In this document: positions 5,525-10,972 of the stretch, piece by piece | Layout: the number at the start of each line of letters is the position of its first letter | How positions within the stretch are numbered: the first letter of the stretch is position 1 | Made by a program: the position numbers and the translations under genes | DNA from: a bacterium | GTDB taxonomy: Bacteria; Vulcanimicrobiota; Vulcanimicrobiia; Vulcanimicrobiales; Vulcanimicrobiaceae | Direction of reading: 5' to 3' | Assembly (NCBI GenBank): GCA_021807065.1 | Contig: JAKAPO010000047.1 | Span: 1-10,972, forward strand | DNA length: 10,972 nucleotides | Notes under the pieces: model-generated | The model's input: only the letters and a program-made list of their open reading frames with translations | The model's database searches: none | Told to the model about the DNA's origin: nothing

Positions 5525-6426
5525 TGAACATAACGATTTCACACTTGACGAAGAAGTTTGCCGCGACGCTCGCGGTCGACGACCTGTCGATCGAGGTTCC
5601 GGCAGGAACGATCTTCGGATTGCTCGGTCCCAACGGCGCGGGCAAGACGACGACGTTCAAGTGCATGCTTGGGCTGGCGCGTGCGAACCACGGCACCGTA
5701 CGTTTCGATGGCAAAACGCTTGCGCCGCCGCTCTTCGAAGGCATCGTCTATCTGCCGGAGCGCAGCGTTCTCTACGATTGGATGCGCGTCGGAGAGCTGG
5801 TCGAGATGAATCGACGTGCGTTCAAGCGATTCAAGGCCGAACGCGCGCTGGAACTGCTCAAGACGTTCGGAATCGATGCGAACAAGCGCTGCGGTTCGTT
5901 ATCGAAGGGCATGAAAACGGCCGTTGCGGTCGCGGCGGCGTTCGCACGAGAGGCGGATCTGCTCGTGCTCGACGAGCCGACGAGCGGCCTCGATCCGGTC
6001 AACCAGCGCCACGTGCTCAATCTCATGGTGAACGAAGCCGCTCGGGGTGCGACCGTCATTTTTTCCTCGCATCAGATCGGCCAAGTCGAGCGTGCCGCCG
6101 AGCGCATCGCCATCCTCGATCGAGGCAAGCTCGTGCTCGAAGGTGCAGTCGACGACCTCAAAGCGGATCGCAAGATCGTCGAAGCTATTTTTCCGGACGA
6201 ACACTACTCGCTCAACGGGCTTAGCGGCGACAAGCGCATCGGCCGCATCGATCGTAGCGGCCGCATTGTTCGCGTTGTCGCGCTCGACGGAGCAAACGAC
6301 CTTGCGCGTCGCCTTGAAGAAGCCGGTGGCACCGGTATCCGCGTCGTCGATCTCAACTTGGAAGACATCTTTCTCTACGCTGTCGCACCGACGTCGGCAA
6401 GAGCCGACGTCGTGGAGGGATCATAA
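5524..6426 (+). CDS. ABC transporter ATP-binding protein
   Basis: A complete 300-residue nucleotide-binding subunit. Walker A is GPNGAGKTT (35-43), the signature is SLSKGMK (125-131) in place of the canonical LSGGQ, Walker B is LLVLDEPTSGLDP (146-158), and the switch histidine is H183 in SSHQ. The position of the Q-loop reads YLPERS (76-81), with Glu where Gln is usual. The LSKGM signature and this altered loop are common in ATPases paired with YtrA-type regulators. Residues 215-300 form an extra C-terminal domain ending with the NLEDIFLY tail. I chose ATG 5524 because it overlaps the GntR stop (TGATG) and stands four bases after GGAGG (5515-5519). ATG 5521 is directly abutted by that site. 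It should drive the permease encoded next. Transport direction and substrate cannot be read from the sequence, but export is usual. Confidence 0.93.
   Translation: MNITISHLTKKFAATLAVDDLSIEVPAGTIFGLLGPNGAGKTTTFKCMLGLARANHGTVRFDGKTLAPPLFEGIVYLPERSVLYDWMRVGELVEMNRRAFKRFKAERALELLKTFGIDANKRCGSLSKGMKTAVAVAAAFAREADLLVLDEPTSGLDPVNQRHVLNLMVNEAARGATVIFSSHQIGQVERAAERIAILDRGKLVLEGAVDDLKADRKIVEAIFPDEHYSLNGLSGDKRIGRIDRSGRIVRVVALDGANDLARRLEEAGGTGIRVVDLNLEDIFLYAVAPTSARADVVEGS
6389..6412 (+). promoter_or_regulatory. Perfect 10-bp stem-loop at the ATPase/permease junction
   Basis: CGACGTCGGC (6389-6398) and GCCGACGTCG (6403-6412) are exact reverse complements around the loop AAGA. It lies in the last codons of the ATPase gene and ends one base before GGAGGG (6414-6419), the ribosome-binding site of the permease. 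No T-run follows, so it is not a simple terminator. It could pause or protect the transcript, or tune permease translation. The pairing is seen directly; the function is inferred. Confidence 0.5.
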
Positions 6427-6428
6427 AC

Positions 6429-7469
6429 ATGTTTTACGTGGAATGGCTGCGCGCACGCAACGCACTGCGAATCCTCGCGATCGTTCTCGGGGTGCTGTTC
6501 CTCGTCACCGCCATCGTGAGGCTGTTCATGCCCACGAATCTCGAAGGTAACCACTACATCCACTACGAGATGGGCGCGTCCGGCACGCATTCGTCGACCG
6601 TGCATCTCCGCGACGGCGCGACGCAGACGACGATCCTCGACAGCAGCGGCGATCGCGTCGTGATCGTCGATCACGGCTGGCGCGGCAAACACATTACCGT
6701 CTCCGGGCCCGGCGTTGAGGTCGATCGTCGGGCGAACGTGCATATCGGAAGCGTCCGCGTCAAGACCTTTCCGGGGACGAACGGCGGCGAAGTCTCCGTA
6801 AACACCGACGAACCGATACCGCTCGCCGCCCTGCTTGTCGGCCCCGGAATCGTCGGCATCATCATCGCGACGATTCTCGGCGGCGCCTTGGGCAAAGAGA
6901 ATCGCAACCATCTGGAGATCGCCTGGACGAAGCCGGTGAGCCGCGAGGCCATGGCGCTCGGCATGTTTGGGGTCGACGTCGTCGCCATCGTGGCGGCGAT
7001 GCTGATGGCGTTCGTCATGGAAGTTGCCGGCATCGCGCTCTTCGAGTTGCCTCGCATCGAGGTCGACGCGACCGCGATTGCGGTGGTGCTCCTCGCGGTT
7101 TTCGGCGTGCTCGCCTTCTACGCACTTTGCAATGCCGCAACGTCGTCGCTGCGCGGCGGTGGCGGGATGAAGGCGGTGGTCTGGCTCGCCGCGATCTTCG
7201 TTCCGCTGCTATCGGCCGCTGCGCTCGTTCCGATTCTGATCTTCAAGATCGTCGGAATCATCTTCGGTGCGCTCGCGCTGCTCGATCCGCTCGCCTATCT
7301 CAGCACGCACGTCAGCGATAGCGGACAAGTTGCGAGCGGAGCGGTTCCGGGTGTCTTCGGGTACAGCGTGCTCAGCGCGCCGATACCCGAACGCGCGCTC
7401 GTTCTGCTCGTGCTTACGGTCCTGTTCTTCGCGCTCTCCGTCCTTCAGTGGCGGCGCCTGGAGGCATGA
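6429..7469 (+). CDS. ABC-2 type transporter permease with large outer domain
   Basis: The 346-residue membrane partner of the preceding ATPase. A first helix at about 13-33 is followed by a polar domain of about 95 residues (34-128), which reads as beta-strand-rich and glycine-rich (for example VHIGSVRVKTFPG at 104-116). Helices then follow near 130-152, 177-203, 213-236, 248-290 (probably two) and 321-338. The cytoplasmic stretch LEIAWTKPVSREAMALG (162-178) is the conserved ABC-2 loop that contacts the ATPase. GGAGGG (6414-6419) stands nine bases before ATG 6429, and the gene starts two bases after the ATPase stop. Its stop overlaps the next small ORF (ATGA). The outer domain should face outside the inner membrane, where it may bind the substrate or a partner. 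I recognise no named family for it. Confidence 0.85.
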   Translation: MFYVEWLRARNALRILAIVLGVLFLVTAIVRLFMPTNLEGNHYIHYEMGASGTHSSTVHLRDGATQTTILDSSGDRVVIVDHGWRGKHITVSGPGVEVDRRANVHIGSVRVKTFPGTNGGEVSVNTDEPIPLAALLVGPGIVGIIIATILGGALGKENRNHLEIAWTKPVSREAMALGMFGVDVVAIVAAMLMAFVMEVAGIALFELPRIEVDATAIAVVLLAVFGVLAFYALCNAATSSLRGGGGMKAVVWLAAIFVPLLSAAALVPILIFKIVGIIFGALALLDPLAYLSTHVSDSGQVASGAVPGVFGYSVLSAPIPERALVLLVLTVLFFALSVLQWRRLEA

Positions 7470-7645
7470 CCGTGGAAATCATGGGAACGCATTTCTGCAT
7501 CACGCTTGGCCCGTGGCGCCTGCGCTTCAGCCTCGCAATCGAAGACGCGGATGCGTCGCAGCAACAAACACCGGAACCGGTTGCGTCGCCACCGCGCCTG
7601 ATGCAGGCGGACAAGATCAACCGCTTCTATCCGAACAGGAGATAG
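7466..7645 (+). CDS. Small ORF, 59 residues, last gene of the GntR/ABC operon
   Basis: A protein of unknown function, 59 residues from ATG 7466, which overlaps the permease stop by four bases (ATGA). GGAGG (7460-7464) is only one base from that ATG but seven bases from GTG 7472, so the true start may be GTG 7472 (57 residues). The first 25 residues are amphipathic and probably beta-forming (GTHFCITLGPWRLRFSLAIE). The middle is rich in Gln, Pro and Ala and looks disordered, and the end is basic (KINRFYPNRR). There is no membrane helix or signal peptide. Overlap with the permease, same strand, and an end exactly at the operon boundary support translation. It could be an accessory subunit of the transporter. 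It might also be only a readable tail, because no homologue can be checked here. Confidence 0.5.
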   Translation: MTVEIMGTHFCITLGPWRLRFSLAIEDADASQQQTPEPVASPPRLMQADKINRFYPNRR

Positions 7646-7647
7646 GG

Positions 7648-8805
7648 TTAGACGACGTAGCCGTTGCGCACGGCAGGTTCGACGAAATCAAACTTCGTGC
7701 CCGAGATCTTGAAGAAATAGAGATTGGGAATGAGCGGATCGCCGTCGGCGTTGAAAGTGAACGGACCGACGAGCGTGTTGAAACTGCCGGCGAACTGCAT
7801 CGCGGTGAGCAACGAGTATCGCGTGGTGGCATTCGTGCGCGATGCCGCGGCGATCAGGACTTGCGCCGCCGCGTAGCCGTAAGCAATGAGCGCGGTGACG
7901 CCGGTCACTTCACGCCGCAGATCCTCGAGTTGCCGCAAAATGCTGGGTATCCGGTCGAGCGGTGGAAGCGACGAATAGACCAGTGCGGGGCCAAGCTGCG
8001 CGCCGTACTTCGTGATGGTCTCTTGATCGAAGAATCCGTCGCTCAAGCCGTAGAGGCCGTTATAGCCGGCGCTCGCGAGCGCGGGGACGAGCGGCCCGAG
8101 CTGCGTGAGTTTGCCGCAGAGAAAGAGGTAATCCGGGGAGCGCGAGACGATTGCGCGCGCCGCACCATTCGGATCGAACGCGTTCGAGGGAAGCGTGACG
8201 AGATCGACGTTACGGCGATCGGTGCGCGCCTGTTGGACGAAGCCGCGCGCGACATCGGGTCCATAGGCACCGTCGAGCGTCACGGCGAGGGCGAAACTCG
8301 ATGGCTGCTTGCGAAAAACCGTCGAGGCGAAGAGACGTCCGGCAACGTCGTCGCGCGTCGGAAGGCGATAGACGTTGTGATAGCCGCGTTGGGTGAGCGC
8401 GACTGCGGTTACGCTGGGGACGACGACGGCGAAACCGTCGTTTGCATACTCCGTTAACGTGTCGAGCGTGACCCGCGCCGTCAGATTGCCGACCATGCCG
8501 ATGACGGTTGCATCCGCCGCGGCAATCGAGACGTTACCCGCCGACACCGCACTCGAGTCTTGGTCGTCGAGCTGACGGAGTCCGTAGACGGTGCCCGAAA
8601 GGTTTGTCAAGAGATTGTTCTCGTCGATGGCGGCGCGGACGCCGTCAACGACCTGTAACCCGTATTGACCGAGCGGACCGGAGAGCGGAACGTTGACGCC
8701 GATGGTCAGCTGGCGTGCCGCCGGCCCGTGAAATGGAACTTGTGCGCTCGCCCGAGTTGCGGACGCCGCAGCGGCGATCCCCGCAAGAAACGCACCGCGT
8801 TTCAT
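7648..8805 (-). CDS. ABC transporter substrate-binding protein, branched-chain amino acid (LivJ-like) type
   Basis: A 385-residue exported binding protein of periplasmic binding fold type I (Peripla_BP_6/LivJ family). The N-terminus MKRGAFLAGIAAAASATRASA is a signal peptide with probable cleavage after residue 21 (ASA/Q). The KRGAFL start also resembles a Tat motif, with only one Arg. The mature part opens with LTIGVNVPLSGPLGQYG (33-49), the hallmark beta strand and loop of this family, followed by DDQDS (80-84) and a helix with VIGMVGNLTA (101-110). The second lobe has ALAVTLDGAYGPDVARGF (172-189). There is no lipobox cysteine. The ATG overlaps the stop of the prenyltransferase gene by four bases (ATGA), so it is translated from the quinone operon transcript. 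No matching permease or ATPase is next to it. The ligand is unknown; amino acids or aromatic acids are possible. Confidence 0.87.
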   Translation of the reverse strand: MKRGAFLAGIAAAASATRASAQVPFHGPAARQLTIGVNVPLSGPLGQYGLQVVDGVRAAIDENNLLTNLSGTVYGLRQLDDQDSSAVSAGNVSIAAADATVIGMVGNLTARVTLDTLTEYANDGFAVVVPSVTAVALTQRGYHNVYRLPTRDDVAGRLFASTVFRKQPSSFALAVTLDGAYGPDVARGFVQQARTDRRNVDLVTLPSNAFDPNGAARAIVSRSPDYLFLCGKLTQLGPLVPALASAGYNGLYGLSDGFFDQETITKYGAQLGPALVYSSLPPLDRIPSILRQLEDLRREVTGVTALIAYGYAAAQVLIAAASRTNATTRYSLLTAMQFAGSFNTLVGPFTFNADGDPLIPNLYFFKISGTKFDFVEPAVRNGYVV

Positions 8806-9659
8806 CGCTTGACCGCCAGCACCGCGGCGCCGAGCGTCGTCACGAAGAAGAGCACCGAGAACACCATATTGACCCCGAAGACCCGCTCGTTGAGCACGAA
8901 TGCGTTCTCCGACCTTCGCAGCGCCCGGCCCTCGTAGGCAAGCAACGCGACGGCAGCGGCGACGCCTGCGTAGTAGAGCAACGGAGCTCCCGCAGTGTAA
9001 CCCACTGCGGCAAGGGCGACGGCGGTCAACGCGTGCAGAGCAATTGCCAAGGCGCGCCCGGGACCTTCACCAAATCGCGCTGGGAGCGATCTCAAGCCTT
9101 GCGCGCGATCGACGCCGAGATCCATGAGTGCGTAGATCACGTCGAAACCGGCAACCCAGAGCGTCACAGCGACGAACAGCAGCAGCGCGTCGAGGCGCAC
9201 CGTTCCCGCGATGGCCACGTATGCTCCGAGCGGCGCGAACGCATCGACGACGCCGAGCGCGAAATGCGTGAGCCACGTGAATCTCTTGCAGAGCGGATAG
9301 GCGAGCACGCCAAGCGCTGCGATCGGCAGAAGTTTCACGCAGAGCGGGTTGAGCATCGCAGCCGAGAGCACCAGCAAGGCCAGTCCTGCGACGATCGCCC
9401 AAAGCATCGTCCCCGCAGAGAGACGGCCGCTGGCGACAGCGCGCCGGGCAGTGCGAGGATTACGCGCGTCGATACCTCGATCGAGGTAGCGGTTTGCGGC
9501 CATCGCTGCGGTGCGGGCGCCGATAACGGCAAGCGTGATCCAAATGGTCGCTCTTGCAGAAGGCAGTCCCTGCGCGGCCAAGAGCGCGCCCACATACGCA
9601 AACGGCAGCGCGAAAAGCGTGTGTTCGATGCGGATTTCTCGGAGAAACGTCTTTATCAC
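8802..9659 (-). CDS. ubiA: UbiA-family prenyltransferase (MqnP-like), menaquinone synthesis
   Basis: An integral-membrane enzyme of 285 residues that attaches a polyprenyl chain to an aromatic acid. Both Asp-rich motifs that bind Mg-diphosphate are present: N56-R-Y-L-D60-R-G-I-D64 and D173-V-I-Y176-A-L-M-D180-L-G-V-D184. IEHTLFALPFAYVGALL (11-27) and VLNERVFGVNMVFSVLFF (255-272) resemble the UbiA-like branch called MqnP in the futalosine menaquinone pathway. About eight hydrophobic helices can be seen. I chose GTG 9659, which overlaps the UbiD stop by four bases (GTGA) and gives the usual short N-terminus. ATG 9680 would add seven residues and a 25-base overlap. With UbiD upstream it catalyses the preceding step, prenylation before decarboxylation. 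If the organism uses the ubiquinone or classical menaquinone route, the substrate would differ (4-hydroxybenzoate). Confidence 0.9.
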   Translation of the reverse strand: MIKTFLREIRIEHTLFALPFAYVGALLAAQGLPSARATIWITLAVIGARTAAMAANRYLDRGIDARNPRTARRAVASGRLSAGTMLWAIVAGLALLVLSAAMLNPLCVKLLPIAALGVLAYPLCKRFTWLTHFALGVVDAFAPLGAYVAIAGTVRLDALLLFVAVTLWVAGFDVIYALMDLGVDRAQGLRSLPARFGEGPGRALAIALHALTAVALAAVGYTAGAPLLYYAGVAAAVALLAYEGRALRRSENAFVLNERVFGVNMVFSVLFFVTTLGAAVLAVKR

Positions 9660-10972
9660 CGAGGTCCCTGGCCGCTCCATTCGTCCGGTTGCAACATCGA
9701 TGCCATCGTATCGAGTCCGTACTCATGCCAGCGGCGGTCGACGAGCGTTTTCGTTTTCGGATCCATGATCATGTCGGGCGGCCATTCACGCGTGTAACCC
9801 TCCGCCGCGCTCTTGCGCGTTGCGTCGATGCCGATCTTCGTGCCGTACGCGATCGTATAGGAGCCGTGATCGAGATCGTCGACGGGACCCGGCATCGTAA
9901 CGACGTCTCTCTCCGGTGCGAGATTGTTCAGCACGAACCACGCCGTTTCGCGCACGTTGTGCACGTCCACGTCGGCATCCACGATGACGAGCACGCGGGT
10001 CAGCATCATCATGTGGCCGAGTCCCCAGAGCGCGTTCATCACTTTTTTCGCTTGTCCGGGATAGCTCTTCCGTATCGATACCAACGCAAGATTGTGGAAT
10101 CCGCCTTCAACCGGAAGATTCATGTCGACGACCTCCGGGACGACCATTTGCAGCAGCGGTAAGAAGATGCGCTCTGTGGCCTTTCCCAGCCAGGCGTCCT
10201 CCATCGGCGGTTTCCCTACCAAAGTTGCGGGGTAGATGGGGTCGCGCCGATGCGTGATGCAAGTGAGGTGGAACGTCGGATAGCGGTCTGCAAGGCTATA
10301 AACGCCGGTGTGGTCGCCAAACGGTCCTTCTGCGCGAAGGTCGCTATTGTCGACATATCCCTCGAGCACGAACTCGGCATACGCGGGCACTTTGAGATCG
10401 ACGGTCACCGCATTGACGAGCTCGACCGGTTTGCCCCGTAACAGTCCGGTGAAGGCGAACTCGTCGAGGGCCGGCGGAAGCGGTGCCGTCGCCGCATAGG
10501 TGAGCGCCGGCTCGGTACCGATCGCGACCGCGACCGGAATGCGCGTTCCCCACGCATCGGCGTGGGCGCGCCCGTGCTTATGGCGTTGCCAGTGCATCCC
10601 GGTCTCGCGCGGACCGTAGACTTGCATGCGATACATGCCGACGTTGTAGGCTTTCGTTCGCGGATCTTGGGTGATGACCAACGGTAACGTGATGAACGGT
10701 CCAGCGTCGAGCGGCCAGGTCGTGAGGATCGGCAGCTTGCGCAGATCGGGTTCGCGATCGACGACGTCATGACAACCGCCGACGCGCACGACGCGCGGCG
10801 ATGCGTTGGCGAGGGGAGCGAGTCGCTTGACCGCACCGATCTTTTCCCCGATCGATGAACCCGGAGGCGAAAGATCGACGAGCCTGCGAACGCGTTCGCC
10901 AACGTCGTTGAGATGGTTGGCGTCGAGCGCCATCGCCATGCGGCGGTGCGTGCCGAACTGATTCGTCAGTAC
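9656..10972 (-). CDS. ubiD: UbiD-family decarboxylase (MqnL-like), 5' end beyond the window
   Basis: The C-terminal 438 residues of a UbiD decarboxylase. The frame stays open to the window edge: the first visible residues VLTNQFGTHRRMAMALD match the family's inner 'TN-FGS-RRMA' region, so the start lies outside and roughly 50-70 residues are missing. These enzymes use prenylated FMN, made by UbiX, to decarboxylate aromatic acids. Visible key sites are N110-V-G-M-Y-R115 (cofactor and catalytic Arg region) and E215-GPFG-D220, equivalent to the E-R-E catalytic triad seen in fungal Fdc1, with Asp at the third position. LPVEGGFHN (286-294) and EGYTREWP (391-398) are further family motifs. It is first in the visible operon with UbiA, which supports action on the prenylated product in menaquinone synthesis. 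No ubiX homologue is in the window. Confidence 0.93.
   Translation of the reverse strand, partial: VLTNQFGTHRRMAMALDANHLNDVGERVRRLVDLSPPGSSIGEKIGAVKRLAPLANASPRVVRVGGCHDVVDREPDLRKLPILTTWPLDAGPFITLPLVITQDPRTKAYNVGMYRMQVYGPRETGMHWQRHKHGRAHADAWGTRIPVAVAIGTEPALTYAATAPLPPALDEFAFTGLLRGKPVELVNAVTVDLKVPAYAEFVLEGYVDNSDLRAEGPFGDHTGVYSLADRYPTFHLTCITHRRDPIYPATLVGKPPMEDAWLGKATERIFLPLLQMVVPEVVDMNLPVEGGFHNLALVSIRKSYPGQAKKVMNALWGLGHMMMLTRVLVIVDADVDVHNVRETAWFVLNNLAPERDVVTMPGPVDDLDHGSYTIAYGTKIGIDATRKSAAEGYTREWPPDMIMDPKTKTLVDRRWHEYGLDTMASMLQPDEWSGQGPR

Noticed and set aside
5302..5542. Antisense open frames over the GntR gene.
   Set aside because: The GntR protein has a complete winged helix and a good ribosome-binding site; the opposite frames show nothing recognisable.
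7660..7674. Hairpin GCCGT / ACGGC as terminator of the GntR/ABC operon.
   Set aside because: Only five base pairs, no T-run, and it lies in the coding sequence of the convergent gene.
7267..8457. A 396-codon open frame on the + strand.
   Set aside because: It overlaps the end of the permease, the small ORF and most of the binding-protein gene. The translation is Arg/Glu-rich without motifs, whereas the other frames carry recognisable families.
9473..9488. A 16-base perfect palindrome (TACCTCGA followed by TCGAGGTA).
   Set aside because: It encodes the catalytic Y-L-D-R-G-I stretch of UbiA, has no loop and lies mid-gene. Conserved protein sequence and codon choice explain it well enough.
8715..9797. 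A 360-codon open frame on the + strand.
   Set aside because: It is antisense to the prenyltransferase gene, which has both catalytic motifs; the product is highly charged and shows no domain.

Overview
The window is GC-rich bacterial DNA, densely coded, with short gaps and many 1-25 nt gene overlaps. It holds no rRNA, tRNA, CRISPR array, transposase or integrase that I can see. The organism is probably an uncultured or little-studied soil-type bacterium. The membrane-bound winged-helix/TPR regulator is of a kind abundant in Acidobacteria and Candidatus Eremiobacterota, and the linked UbiD and UbiA enzymes suggest menaquinone made by the futalosine route. The phylum is an inference, not a firm call.

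Layout. (1) 1-2467, + strand: the end of an ABC exporter operon of YbhFSR type, with the C-terminus of the ATPase followed by two related 367-residue ABC-2 permeases in tight coupling. (2) 2480-3337, - strand, and 3463-4824, + strand: a divergent pair. One is an unrecognised protein with two membrane helices and a probable coiled coil. The other is a one-component regulator (DNA-binding domain, one membrane helix, TPR-like domain). The 125-nt gap between them carries two imperfect inverted repeats. (3) 4923-7645, + strand: a compact operon behind a promoter that overlaps a perfect 8+8 palindrome. Its order is a 40-residue small ORF, a YtrA-type GntR repressor, an ABC ATPase, an ABC-2 permease with a large outer domain, and a 59-residue small ORF. 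(4) 7648-10972, - strand: UbiD decarboxylase (N-terminus beyond the window), UbiA prenyltransferase and a branched-chain-amino-acid-type substrate-binding protein, each overlapping the next by 4 nt.

How the genes work together. Region 1 should form an ATPase plus heteromeric permease complex that exports a hydrophobic compound. In region 3 the GntR protein most likely represses its own operon through the palindrome, so the ABC pair is made when an unknown inducer, perhaps a membrane-active compound, relieves repression. The two small ORFs are the least explained part of that unit. In region 4 UbiA would prenylate an aromatic acid and UbiD would decarboxylate the product, consecutive steps in menaquinone synthesis. 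The coupled binding protein does not fit that pathway in any obvious way.

The best candidates for something undescribed are the small-ORF/GntR/ABC/small-ORF cassette, the strong stem-loops near gene starts, and the binding protein in the quinone operon. None of these is proven from sequence alone.
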